Positions 48,390-59,971 of a stretch of DNA of 64,000 nucleotides are shown here, in pieces; position 1 is the stretch's first letter, and every line of letters starts with the position of its first letter. The translations under genes and the position numbers were made by a program. This stretch comes from Wyeomyia smithii. Its lineage: Eukaryota > Arthropoda > Insecta > Diptera > Culicidae. The stretch covers positions 211,253,781 through 211,317,780 of the forward strand of contig NC_073695.1 in NCBI RefSeq assembly GCF_029784165.1. The letters run 5' to 3'. A model generated the notes under the pieces. The model was not told the DNA's origin. It made no database searches and saw only the letters and a list, made by a program, of their open reading frames with translations.

Positions 48390-48886
48390 TAGAGATGGTC
48401 GGGTTTGGATTTTTTCAAACCCGTACCCGACCCGTACCCGATTTTTTTTTCGGTTGAAACCCGAACCCGACCCGAACCCGAAACTTTTTTTTCGATCAAA
48501 CCCGAACCCGACCCGAGCCCGAAACTTTTATTTTTGTAAAACCCGAACCCGAACCCGAGATTTTTTTGGAGGGTAGATTTTTTGTACCAATTTGAGGCTG
48601 CCCTGAAGCTTTGAGCCTCGAATGATATTGAAATGTTAGTGATTTTTACAGTTGCATGAAATTAGACATCATTATTTTACAAAAATGCTTATTTGATATA
48701 GTCGGGTTTCGGGTTTTCAAACCTGAACCCGACCTTTTTTTGAACCCGAACCCGACCCGAACCCGAGAATTTTTTTACCACCGAACCCGAACCCGACCCG
48801 AACCCGACACTTACAAAAATTTTCAAACCCTAACCCGACGAGTACGGGTCGGGCTCGGGTTTCGGGTTTGAAAACCCTAATCTCTA
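48390..48886. mobile_element. hAT MITE made largely of CCCGAA/CCCGAC words
   Basis: A perfect 8-bp duplication ATAAACAC flanks the element (48,382-48,389 and 48,887-48,894). The termini are TAGAGATGGTCGGG on the left and, inward from the right, TAGAGATTAGGG. The 8-bp duplication and TAGAG-type ends are hAT hallmarks. The interior carries inverted arrays of CCCGAACCCGACCCG words, with plus-strand CCCGA runs at 48,420-48,560 and 48,720-48,840, and GGGTCGGG words at the right end. No transposase. Confidence 0.9.
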
Positions 48887-48894
48887 ATAAACAC

Positions 48895-50164
48895 CTAGTA
48901 TTTGCATGGTAGGTTGTTTCAGGTTAGCTGCGCAAAATATTTCAATGCTGTTCTTTGTTTAGGTAAGGTACTTAAATATAGTACCTACTTCGGTTCAAAA
49001 CAACCATAAAAAAAACATTTAAAAAATTAAAAACACTGTTGAACATTGGCATACTCTCGAAATAAACGTACTATTATTATAACAAAAGTTCAAAAAATTC
49101 CCCTTCCTGGCCAACTAAGCAATTATATATATATTTTTTTTTAACGTATAAAATATTTTTTTTTCGGCATAAATAAACTGCCCATAAACGCATAATTGTA
49201 ACATTTGCAAAATTGGTTGTTCGAGAAAATGACACTTTTATATTTTGACCTTAAATGCATTGTTCCCAATATATTCTTGCAAATAGACGCTTCAAATAAA
49301 GTTAGTATCATGAAGAAAGCACTATATTACACTATGCATACATTGAACATTACTTTTGAAGTCAAATTAGTTGAAATTATTCCGATGATACTTTTATGCC
49401 GTCACTTTAAGGTACTTTTGGAAGGGAAGGGGGAATGAAGGAAGGGGGGATGAAGGGAAATGAAGTTTTTCTTGTTTTCAACAAGCATAAGCTGAACATC
49501 AGAAACCGATCACCGGCGGTTGGCTACCGGCTACCGATTTCCAAAGGATCCAGATGTGGATTTGGATGGAAGCTTTTTTGACAAAAAAGTTGAAAAAGTT
49601 AAGTAGTGTGACAATTATGCGGTTATTTACGCTATGTGACAAAACAACTTGGTATTTTTTACGACTTTTTCAAACAAACATAAGTATATTTTTTCAGATG
49701 CAAAAAATACATACTATTTCAAGCAATTCCCAATTAAAAGCATGAAATCCATAAAACGTCGAATGTTACAATTATGCGATTACAGGCAGTAAATTGTAAT
49801 TCAACAACAAATTATTATTACCGTTAACACATCAAAATATTATGTCGATAGATTGTTCTACAGATGGATGAGTAGTTGTTTTAGTTATGTATCAGTATCA
49901 TATTCTGTCATATACCCCTCTCCGACCGAGCCCATACAATTGTGTAGGAAAAAAATGACGGATAACAAAACCTAAATCGAAGCGATTCCTATATAAAAAT
50001 AGTTGCTCGCTCCGGTTGTTTATTTTTCGTAGCAGCTGCGATGTTGACACTAGCGTTGTGAGCAATAAAACAATGAATAGGACGTTCTAAAAGCGAGAGA
50101 AAAGGTTTTGTTTGAGTCACCTTCTACCTACGTCATTATATGGGCCCGGTTGGAAAGGGATACA
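48895..50164. other. No gene recognised
   Basis: AT-rich DNA with a purine-rich GGAAGGGAAGGGGGAATGAA tract near 49,420-49,465. See the separate entry for the promoter-like segment at 49,990. Confidence 0.35.
49990..50069 (+). promoter_or_regulatory. TATA box plus polyadenylation signal: possible solo LTR core
   Basis: TATATAAAAATAG (49,990-50,002) is followed about 60 bp later by AATAAA (50,064-50,069). This compact arrangement is that of LTR U3-R regions. LTR ends, a target duplication and a primer-binding site were not found, so it may be a chance pairing in AT-rich DNA. Confidence 0.25.
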
Positions 50165-50400
50165 CAGGGTGTTCAAAAAGTTCAAACACACTTTAAAAAT
50201 GTGTTGAAACATTGAAAACACAAGATATTCTTTACTGGGTCAATTTTTATTGAAGCAGTGTTTATTGATAAATTGATTAAACACCAATGAGATCTTCCCA
50301 CGCCTGGATACGGCCTTAAGCCATCACCGACGCGACGTTTTGGAACCGCGGAATGTAACCATTCTGCATTATGTTTCACATACTTCACAATCTTTTTCCT
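50165..50400 (-). mobile_element. Possible mariner-like element end
   Basis: CAGGGTGTTCAAAAAGTTCA begins at 50,165, a wording typical of insect Tc1/mariner termini. A minus-strand 68-codon frame follows (50,182-50,388) that I cannot assign with confidence. The partner TIR was not found. Confidence 0.25.
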
Positions 50401-50811
50401 GAATAGAACACCTTCAAAAATATACTGCCATTCTACGCATATTTATCCCATGTTCCAAATCGATCAAACGAGGAAAAAGATTTCAAAGTTTTACTTTTTA
50501 ATTGTAGGCAGTTTATGTGAGTTGATCAACGGAAGGAAATCAGATTTTAATAAAAATTGATGAAAAAAAGCACTTTTTTGAATGTAAACCTTCTCAGAAC
50601 TCACGAAACAAAGCAACTTTGCATACTGTTTTTTTTTTAGTATCTGGCTTAACATTTGAAAAAGGCTGAAGTTTCTTTTATAAATCGATAAATTTGAACA
50701 ATGACAATAGATAGACGTACGTTGTCAATAGATGACTAAGGAATTTTTTGAATTTCAATTTAAAAATATTGAAATACGGAATTTAGGATCCTACACTTAA
50801 AAAAAATCATG
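50401..50811. other. AT-rich spacer
   Basis: Nothing recognised before the ITmD37E leader. Confidence 0.35.
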
Positions 50812-51950
50812 TTAACGTTTGCAGAAAAAAATGTACAAAAGTTGCCGATTTTTCATGGGTTTCACGCACTGACGAAATTACCCATGCCGCATCAATCATC
50901 AGTAGGAAAAATTTGACGACTCTATCAGTCGAACTCTAACCGTGATGGCGAAAACAGTGAAGCTACTCCGTCCAGAAGTGTGCGCGTTCAAAGAACGGTA
51001 TCCCGACGCATTGAAAACGGACATCGTGCGGCAGTTCGTGAACACCGTATACGCTCGTTCTGGCATCTACAATATCTTGGCACTATTGGACAACAATCAG
51101 AGCACTGAAAAAAAGCTCCGTTCCAAACGGCCAACAACCCTGAGCGAAAAGGAATACCAAGCAGTGAAAAGGTACCTGGCGAACAGGAACATACATATCA
51201 GGAAGCTGCAGGCAATGTATGCTGCAGAGGCAGCGGCCGAATGAGAGTCATGTCGATTTTCCCGGCAAATCGCGACGTGGCAGCGTTGATTGATAACGAG
51301 ACCTGTCTCACCCTAGATGGCAACGACTGGCAGGGCACTTCGTATTTTACTTTCCCCACGAATGAAGTGAGCTCCGAGGTTAAGTTCATTTCACACACCA
51401 AGTTTCTCAAAAAGTGCTGCTGTGACTAACAATCTGCGAGAAGAGGATGTCAATGCCATTCTTCTTTCGCTCCGGACTATAGCCAAGAAAGGAGAAATTT
51501 ATAGTATGAAGTGCCTTCAGGAAGTTGCGTCGTTAATCATGAAATACCATAAGGGCGAAGACGCGGTGTTCTGGTCGGATCTGACGTTGGCCCACTACAC
51601 GGAGCGATCGTTGAAGGAGATGGAGCGGCTGAATATCGATGTGGTACCCAAGTCGGCGAATCCGCCCAACGTCCCCAGTCCTATTGAGAATTTCTAGGTA
51701 AAGGTGAAACGTAAGATCTACTCCAAATTTTGTTGCGAAAACTGAGGATGAATTGATAAATAAAACGAAGAATTCAAAAGCATGTCTACAACTCAAAACC
51801 ATGGCTGCACGCATGTTTTTTTCCGCCATGGCGAATAGTCCGGATAACTGCCAACAGGTCGCTCGCAAGGGTGTAGAGCTTTTTTTGCAAGTAAGCTAAC
51901 ATAATTACCATCCATGGAAATTTTGTCCAACCTCAATTATCTGTTTTAGT
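50812..51950 (+). pseudogene. ITmD37E-type transposase relic, copy 2 (most complete)
   Basis: The start codon is ATG at 50,942. The first 100 codons hold the helix-turn-helix region (DIVRQFVNTVYARSGIYNIL). The frame then breaks at about 51,240. The catalytic start reads ALIDNETCLTLDGNDW (near 51,285), another shift follows near 51,420, and the third block has FWSDLTLAHYTERSLKEMER with the second aspartate intact. Only 35 residues separate that aspartate from the glutamate of PIENF, against 37 in intact members, implying a 2-residue deletion in the NVPQIRPIE region. A stop follows PIENF at once. The C-terminal tail continues out of frame to about 51,890. TIRs were not located. Confidence 0.85.
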
Positions 51951-52778
51951 TATTTTTTACCACCATCCCAAAAAAGTACATTTTTTTACCGCGAACGGTA
52001 AAAACAAGAAGTAATTTTAAAAAAAAATCATCTCATATTTTGCTCAAAAAAATTTCTACAGATGGAAAATTTAGTTGCCTGAAAGTCATCTGATCAAATC
52101 AAAGTGGGCACTGTTGAGCAAAAAAAAATTACATAAACATTTGTTAAACCATACGATTCGCTAGAACATACTGCATCACTGATCTAAATTTTAAAATTGT
52201 CGTACGGTACATTTTTAGGTAAGGTCGAAAAAGTAATATAAAAACGACGAAATACTCATTGTAAAGCACGTTCTTCAACCACATTTTCAACACATGGCAA
52301 GTATTATATTTCATGATATATACAGTTGTTGGAAATTTTTTTTTCGAAAATCTCACAGTGAGATCGTTTTGAATTTGACTGTTAGAAGACAGCAAAAAAC
52401 TCAATTTTGCGGTGTCCAACGCACACATAGAAGATCACAGTATTCAGCAATTTCTGTCTTTCAAATGTGGCATATTGAAAATTAGAAATAATGTTCTTTT
52501 ATCTTACTGTTAGCGGAATTGGTCGAAAACCCAAAACGATCACGGTGTTTCGGCTTCAGACCACTGTGCGTCTTTTAGATTTTTGAATAAGTAAGTCTTT
52601 CCAATTGCAAATTTCATGAAATATACTACTTGGAATGCGTAGAAAACGTTTTGGAAGTTATTTGATACCCTCCCAGCACAAAGGAGAGGATCATGTGAAG
52701 ACAAATTGTTATTGTATCTTGAAGTATCGCTCACACTCTTGATACTACATTAAACAGATTTCAAATAAGTTAATTTAA
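51951..52778. other. AT-rich spacer, nothing recognised
   Basis: Chance frames only (52,144-52,428 minus, 94 codons). Confidence 0.4.
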
Positions 52779-52879
52779 TCTACTATATAAAAATGGAATT
52801 CCGTAACGCTTGATCTGATTGATATTATTCCCTCAGTCTCTGTGGTGTACAGTATTCATCATCATTTTGAATCGTTCTT

Positions 52880-54500
52880 AATCAAAAATAATAAGCGGTG
52901 ACATGTAGGTTTTTTAACATGAAAATGTTCGCTGATGTTCAGAAAAGACATTAATTATAAAAAAAATAGTTATCTTATTACTAAAACTTGAGATATTATT
53001 CACAAAACTACGTAAAACATGCAAAATTATGACTTTCTGTGCTAAATTTGTCTCTAAATCAAAATTCAAAGCGATGACATATGATTCTTTTTTCACTAAA
53101 ATGTTTGTTAATGTTCACATTCGAGGAAAAATAATAAGTATCTGATTACTAAAACTTGAGATATTATTCACAAAACTACGTAAAACATGCAAAATTATGA
53201 CTTTTTATACTTAATTCGTCTCCAAATCAAAATTCAAAGCGATGACATGTGATTCTTTTTTCATTAAAATGTTCGTTGATGTTTAAGAAAGATATTTGAG
53301 AAAAAAATAATAGGTATCTAATTACTAAAACTTGAGATATTATTCACGAAACTACGTAAAACACGCAAAATTATGACTTTCTGTGCTAAATTTGCCTCTA
53401 AATCAAAATTCAAAGCGTTGACATATGATTTTTTACACTAAAATGTTTGTTAATGTTCAGGAAAGACATGTGAGAAAAAATAATTAGTATCTGATTACTA
53501 AAACTTGAGATTTTATTCACAAAACTACATAAAGCAAGCAAAAATATGCTGAATTTGCCTCTAAATCGAAATTTCAAGCGATGACATGTGATTTTTTTTT
53601 CATCAAAATGTTTGTAAACGTTTAGGAAAGACATTTGAAGGAAAGTAACAAGTATCTGTTTACTAAAACTTGAGATTTTATTCACAAAACTACGTAAAAC
53701 TTGCAAAATTATAACTTTTTATGCTGAATTTGCCTCTAAAACAAAATTTAAAGCCATGACATGTGATTCTTTTTTGATTAAAACGTTTGTTAATGTTCAG
53801 GAAAGACATTTGAGGAAAAATAAATAGTATATGATTACTAAAACTTGAGATATTATTCACAAAACAACGTGAAACATGCAACTTTATGACTTTTTATGCT
53901 GAATTTGCCTCTTAATCAAAATTTAAAGCGATGACATGTGATTTTTTTTACATTAAAATAATTGTTAACGTTCAGGAAAGACATTCGAAGAAAAGTAACA
54001 AGTATCTGTTTACTAAAACTTGAGATTTATTCACAAAACAACGTAAAACAAGCAAAATTATGACTTTTTATGCTGAATTCGCCTCTAAATCTAATTTCAA
54101 ATCGATGACATGTGATTCTTTTTTCATTTGAATGTTTGTCAACGTTCAGGAAAGATATGTAAGGAAAAATAATTAGTATCTGATTACTAAAACTTGAGCT
54201 ATTATTCACGAAACTACCGAAAACACGCAAAGTTATGGCTTTCTGTGCTAAATTTGCCTCTAAATCAAAATTCAAAGCGTTGACATATGATTTTTTTTCA
54301 CTAAAATGTTTGTTAACGTTCAGGAAAGACATTTGAGGAAAAATAAAGTGTATATGGTTACTAAAACTTGAGATATTATTCACAAAACTGCGTGAAACAT
54401 GCAAAATTATGACTTTTTATGCTGGATTTGCCTCTAAATCAAAATTTAAAGCGATGACATGTGATTCTTTTTTCATTAAAATGTTTGTTTATGTTAAAAT
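52880..54500 (+). repeat. Tandem array, ~162-177-bp period, about ten units
   Basis: Each unit has GCGATGACATGTGATTC (or a close variant), AAAATGTTTGTTAATGTTCA, GATTACTAAAACTTGAGATA, TTATTCACAAAACTACGTAA and CTGAATTTGCCTCTAAATC. The GATGACAT word recurs near 52,896, 53,072, 53,240, 53,415, 53,577, 53,752, 53,928, 54,101, 54,274 and 54,451. Partial units continue at 54,855-54,945, 55,380-55,515 and in the second Helitron. Long minus-strand frames (for example 54,027-54,404) exist because unit length is near a multiple of three. Confidence 0.9.
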
Positions 54501-54539
54501 ATAAAATGTATGTTTGAAGATGATTTTCTGTATACAGCA

Positions 54540-54784
54540 CAACAATATTGCAGCCTTCTAATAGCGCTCTCGATCAACCAGATTAGTTGAGAAAATTCGT
54601 TATCGATATTGTTTTAGTACATTTTGCATGTTGTAGGATAAGAACAACGATACACCGTGCCCCAGAGCTGAGTCGAGAAAAATTGCAGTTCGAAAAGATT
54701 CTCGACCTGATCGAGGATCGAACCCGATATCACAACCGTGTGGGAGCCAATCGACATCGCTAACCACAGAGCCACGAGGACCAC
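54540..54784 (-). mobile_element. tRNA-derived SINE, Feilai-like, with 8-bp target duplication
   Basis: On minus, box A-like TGGCTCTGTGGTTAGCG (54,758-54,774) and box B GGTTCGATCCTCG (54,712-54,724) are correctly spaced. The 3' end reads GCAATATTGTTGTG. ATACAGCA flanks both ends (54,532-54,539 and 54,785-54,792). The same family is at 61,236-61,504. It lies inside the Helitron tandem array, so it inserted later. The name Feilai-like reflects general resemblance to mosquito tRNA SINEs and is not proven. Confidence 0.85.
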
Positions 54785-55680
54785 ATACAGCATACAGAAT
54801 ACAGAAAATCACCGGAAAATATTTTATTTTAATTTATACGTTTTTATACGATTACATGCGAAACTTTGACTTTTTATGCGCAATTCGCCTCTGAATCAAA
54901 GTTCAATGTTTTGTTTTTTTTTTTTGCAATAAAATGTTCGTTGTTCTTTCATCTACAATTTTTTTTGCAGAATAACCCATGCCTCGAGCATGAACATTTT
55001 ACATTTCTGATGTTTTCGTAGTTTTGTGAATAGTTACATTTTACGGAATTCGATTTACTTTTGTACTTTTGAATTTGAATTTGATTTTTATTAGAGAGCT
55101 ATTAACCAGAAGGTCAGTCAGCTCTTAATCTTACTGTTTTACTTTTTTTGCGTTAATCCAAACTAAAACTCACATTTAGCTGCAGGAAAGGTTACGATTC
55201 ATTTGTTTGAATATCGATTAAGAGGCAGCTCAAGCATTAAAAATCTTTTATTTTCTTATTTTCTACAAAGTTTTGTGGATTAAAAAATGGCGACTTCCAG
55301 TTTCAGGAAAATAACCTAAAGTGATATATGGCCAACAATTTCAATACTTCCGAGAGTGGACCTCCATACGTCATTTTATAGCGATGACACAATTTTTTTT
55401 CATAAAAATGTTTGTTAACGTTCAGAAGACCATTTGAAGAAAAATAACAAGTATCTGATTACTAAATTTGATATATTATTCACAAAACTACATGAAACAT
55501 GCAAATTTATGACTTCTAAAGTGATATTTGGCCAACAATTCCAATACTGTCGAAAGTGGAACTCCATACGTCATTTTGAAATCCAAAATGGTGTCTTCCA
55601 GTTTCTGTAAATCTGCCCAAAATCACAAAAAAACAATCCAATATGGGTATTTCCGTTCTGCGCGTTCTCAGAATATTGAA

Positions 55681-55790
55681 GTAGGGTATCGAACGTCTCC
55701 GTCAGTGGTTTTCTTCGGTAGTTTTACTGGCGCAATCTTATGCAAAAAAGGTCCGAAGAAAACCACTGACGAAGACGTTCGACAACCTAC
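55681..55790. repeat. Hairpin family, copy D (longest, 40-bp arms)
   Basis: The arm 55,681-55,720 (GTAGGGTATCGAACGTCTCC and on) pairs with 55,751-55,790 at about 35 of 40 positions. The 30-nt loop contains GCGCAATCTTATGCAAAAAA, matching the loops of copies A, B and C. The inner stem (TCAGTGGTTTTCTTCGG) is unlike that of copy C. It sits inside the Helitron. Confidence 0.85.
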
Positions 55791-55923
55791 TTAAAGTGAT
55801 GATGGAAGTATAAGATGTGAATTATATTTTTGAAGTGAGTTGAGCTAATGCAGCAATGAAATATAAAAAAAAATCTATCTTTGAAGCCTTTGATCCCGAG
55901 CATCGCCGGGAATGTTCAACTAG

Positions 55924-56647
55924 TCTACTATATAAAAATGGAATTCCGTAACGCTTGATCCTATTGATATTATTCCCTCCGTCTCTGTGGTGTACAGTAA
56001 TCATTATCATTTAAAATCGTTCTTAATCAGAAAAATAAGCGGTGACATAAAGGTTTTTCAACCCGAAAATGTTCGCTGATGTTCAGTAGAGACATTTGAG
56101 GAAAAATAATAGGTATATGATTACTAAAACTTGAGATATTATTCACAAAACTACGTAAAACATGCAAAAATATGACTTTTTATGCTGAATTTGCCTCTAA
56201 ATCAAAATTCAAAGCGATGACATGTAATTCTTTTTTCATTAAAATGTTCGTTAATGTTCAGGAAAGACATCTGAAGAAAAATATTAGTATCTTATTACGG
56301 AAACTTGATATATTATTCAGAAAAATACGTAAAACATGAAAAATTATGACTTTTCATGCTCAATTCCTCTCTATATCAAAATTCAAAGCGGTGACATGTA
56401 ATTTTTTTTACATGAAAATATTCGTTGATCTTCAGAAAATACATTTAGGGAAAAATAATAGGTATCTAATTACTGAAATTTGAGATATTATTCACAAAAC
56501 TACGTAAAACATGCAAGATTATGACTTTTTATTCTATATTCGCGTCTAAATTATACTTAAAAGCGATGAGATATGATTCTTTTTTCATCAAAATTTTCGT
56601 TGGTGTTCAGGAAAGACATTTGAGGGAAATGTTCATTTAAAAAAACA
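55924..56647 (+). mobile_element. Second Helitron, 5' part, abutting the first
   Basis: TCTACTATATAAAAATGGAA starts at 55,924, immediately after the first Helitron's CTAG. The head and three to four ~174-bp units follow. It is cut at about 56,640 by the composite repeat, and no 3' hairpin or CTAG is seen beyond. Confidence 0.75.
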
Positions 56648-58385
56648 CAAATTAATCCACCAAGCGGTCAGACCCAGCCTTTCTCATTCAAACTTTTATT
56701 TGTAAAAATAGATTTGCAGGAACGCTTCAATCCAATAAATGTATATTCACTCTTTAGGTTCTAAAATATTGATGTTGTAATCTATACATATAAAAATGTA
56801 GTCCGGTCTGTCAGTCTGTTTGATCCATATAGGCTCGAAAACTATCGAACCGATCGACGTGAAAATTTGTATGTAGGGATTTTTGGTCCCGATAAAGGTT
56901 CCTATGATAGTTTGAGACCCCTCCCTCTTCTGGAAAGGAGGGGTCCAATACAAATGAAACATACATTTCTGCACAACTCAAGAACAAACCAAGCAAATGA
57001 AACCGAATTTGGCATGTGGATGTTTTAAAGGGTAATAAATATGTCCATAATGGTTCGACGCCCCTCCCTCTTATGAAGCACATGTGTATGCACAAATTTC
57101 TGCACATCTCGCGAACTAATCAACTAAATGGAACCATATTTGGCAGGTGAATGTTTTTAGTGGTAAAAAATGATACACAGCTGCTGAAATCGACCACAGA
57201 CCCCATTTTGGATTCTAGGTTGGCGACTTCCGGTTCCTGGGAAACAGCGGAAAATGATCGAATTACACCCAATATGGGTGTTTCTTCAACCAGCATGACG
57301 CTCAGAGGCCAGAAATTATTTTAAATACCATTTTGAAGTCCATGATGGCAACTTCCGGTTGGTGAAAAACAGCCTAAAATAACTAAATACCATCCAATAT
57401 GAGTATCTCTGGAACCAGAATGATGCAATGAGCTAACAATTGACCTCAGGCACCATTTTGAATCGCTAAATGGTAACTTATAGGAAACAGTCGAAAATGA
57501 CCAAATAATACTCAACATGGATATTTCCGTAGTCGAGATGATGCATAGAAACCAAACATTGACCCTTGACACCATTTTGAATTTATAGACGACCACTGTT
57601 AGTTTCTGGAAAACAACCAAAATAACTAAATACCTCCCAATATGAGTATATCCGGTGTCAGATTGATGCCAGAAAATTTGCTAAAAATGACCGAATATCA
57701 CCCAATATGAATATATTCAGAATTAGGGCGCCAAACGCCAAAGGTCGAAGATTTTGTCATTTCGATAAAACCATTCATTTCAAACGATTTGTCTTTTGAC
57801 TTTGATCATATCCTATGGCCGATTCGTCGTGCATTTGCAGACTTTAAACACATCGCAAGGAATCAATGAATTTGGAACGTTTAAATAGTACAAACCACAT
57901 TTAAATTATGTTGAGACCACATATATCAATCAAAGCAGGCATAGTTTTAAATAGCCACATATCAAATTTGTATGAAGTTTGTTATTGGTAAGTTTGAGAG
58001 ATGACTTGTTCGCATGACACTAGTTATGTTCAAATTAGTCATGTAATCTTTGAAATAATAGACTTTCGTTGTTTCATAAACAATTTAATACATAACGATG
58101 GCTTAAATTCAATAATCAAATGAAATGGTAACGTATAGGGCAGCCAAACTTTGAAACCACGTGTTCAATCATAATTCATCAGTTAACCCTTAACTAACCC
58201 GCTCATCTGATATTAATATTGATCAAATCGGTTGTGTAGTTTCTGAGATAATGAAGTTTCGTGATTTCCACATTTCGGTACTTTACAGACGAAGTTACAG
58301 TCCGATTACAGTAAAATTCAATAGGGTGTTATGAGGCAGCTAGACTTATTAGTTGACACTAATTTTGTAGAAATTGGGTCAGCCA

Positions 58386-59971
58386 TAGGGTGGTTTACCG
58401 GTAAAACAAAAACCGGTAAAACCGATTTTTTTTCCAATACCGATATACCGGTATTAAAGAAGCGAAAAAACCTGTATTTCCGGTATTTTTCTTAAAATTG
58501 AAAAATTAATTGTCACAATATTCATAAACCATTGTAAGGTTGATGAATTCTGATGCTACCCACTTAGGTGGGCATTACAAATCACATGACGGTGTATATA
58601 ATAAATATATTTAGACATAAACAACATTGAATATTAATTTACTTTAACCTATTTATTCAGATGATGTATTTGTGTGTATCGATAGTATGTCAAAAACCTT
58701 CATATCAATAAAGCAAGACATTTATTTTTTTAAGTAGAACAGCTAATCTCTTCACGCACTCATACTTACAGAGGCAACCCGTGGGTTTTGAACCTACCAG
58801 TTCAACCACAAATTCTGAAAAGCATAGTTTGGGGCAGTAATCACCATCTTATCCGCGAAAAGACGCAAGTCATTATCCATTTTGTGCTATTTAAAAGTAA
58901 TACTAAAAAAATATATAAATATAAATTTGGGTTAGGGATTTATTTTTTGTTTGGCGTCTCCGTGTGCATTGCACAGAGTGCATCTAGTTATGAACAAGTT
59001 TCTCCTGATACAAAGCGTGTACAGGATGAAAGAATCAATCAATAAAAAATTTCGACCTAAAAATTGCTGCTGCTTATTCTTGAGAAAGTGAAAATTAAGT
59101 AGCCGTAGCTTGGTCAAAGCTTCGTCGCCCAAACTGCAGCGAATTTTATTAGCAATAATTCTAGCTGAGGAAAATGCTTTCTCAGGTTCAACTGAATTTG
59201 GAAGAACTGTATAAAGAGCATCAAACAGAATAGAGAAGTATTTACCTTCGATTCCTTCGGATTCGTAGAATGTAAATTCTTGTCTGATCGTCATTTCATT
59301 TTCTTTTTCATTTATTTACTCTTCTCAACAGTTTCAATAATTGTTCCTCTAAGAATTTTAAATTTATTCATTAATTTAAAACTAAGTTTCGCGATGTGAA
59401 ATAAAAACCTGCATGTTTTTTATTAATATGAGTTGCGAAATTATGTTCTTCGTAATCATATCACTGGATTCATTCATTAAAGTTTTCCAAACACTATTAA
59501 AATTATCCAGTATTGTATCTGGATCGTATAACACCAAACGAGATCAAAACAAGTGGTCAAAATCTAACAAAAAAAAACACGTAACACGTCGTAATGAAGC
59601 ACCGGTACTCATAAATGCAAAAACCTGACTATGCAGCGACACGTCCATTGATGCGACCTGAAACGCTAGGCAAAAAATAAATTTCAAATCCAAATTTCTG
59701 TATACCTATATTCAATTATTTTTCAGTGTTCTTTTCAAAAAGTACAAAGAGAATGACTTGTGTTTTTCCGCGGACATGATTGTCATTATTTCCCCAAACT
59801 ATTATTTTCAGAGTTTTGTAGTTGAACAAGTAAGTTTAAAGACCACGAGTCGCCCCTGGTTTGTATTAATCAGAAAAAAAAACACCGGTTTTTTACCGGT
59901 TTTACCGGTTTTCATTTTTATGAATACCGAAATACCGGTTTTTCGAAAAGTCGGTAATACCGACCACCCTA
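58386..59971. mobile_element. 1.6-kb hAT element with ACCGGT subterminal words
   Basis: A perfect 8-bp duplication GTCAGCCA flanks it (58,378-58,385 and 59,972-59,979). The ends are TAGGGTGGTTTACCGG on the left and, inward from the right, TAGGGTGGTCGGTATTACCG. ACCGGT or ACCGG-type words cluster within 100 bp of each end, as transposase-binding repeats do in hAT elements. Only the transposase C-terminus remains inside, so it is an internally deleted, non-autonomous derivative. The interrupted composite unit rejoins cleanly across the insertion, and the plus copy near 26,060 supplies the empty site. Confidence 0.95.
58932..59294 (-). pseudogene. hAT transposase C-terminal dimerisation fragment
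   Basis: The frame contains LPNSVEPEKAFSSARIIANK followed by IRCSLGDEALTKLRLLNFHF, the conserved hAT C-terminal dimerisation motif (P-x-SVEPE-R-x-FS, then LG-x-E-x-L-x-L). It sits about residues 31-71 of 120, and the tail after FLKNK is probably read-through. The BED finger, the DDE residues and the CxxH insertion domain are absent. It belongs to the enclosing hAT element. Confidence 0.85.

Larger units (their letters stand above)
52779..55923 (+). mobile_element. Non-autonomous Helitron, 3.1 kb, with internal tandem repeats
   Basis: The 5' end TCTACTATATAAAAATGGAA at 52,779 follows an A. The 3' end carries the short hairpin TCCCG-AGCATCGC-CGGGA at 55,894-55,911 and closes with CTAG at 55,920-55,923. 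TC start, near-terminal hairpin and CTRR end without TIRs or target duplication are the Helitron signature. No Rep/helicase coding is present. The interior is mostly the ~174-bp array, interrupted by a SINE (54,540-54,784) and a hairpin element (55,681-55,790), and also contains scraps with AAAATGGCGACTTCC. Confidence 0.75.

Noticed and set aside
48420..48840. Telomeric or interstitial telomere repeat from CCCGAA words
   Set aside because: The words vary, are inverted within one element and are bounded by hAT ends with an 8-bp duplication.
53410..54404. Long minus-strand frames with a recurring SFVNNISSFSN-type peptide
   Set aside because: They arise from the ~174-bp tandem array whose unit length is near a multiple of three. 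Frames break where units have indels.
52880..54500. CRISPR-like array
   Set aside because: The DNA is eukaryotic, and the whole ~174-bp unit repeats with no unique spacers, so this is a tandem satellite.
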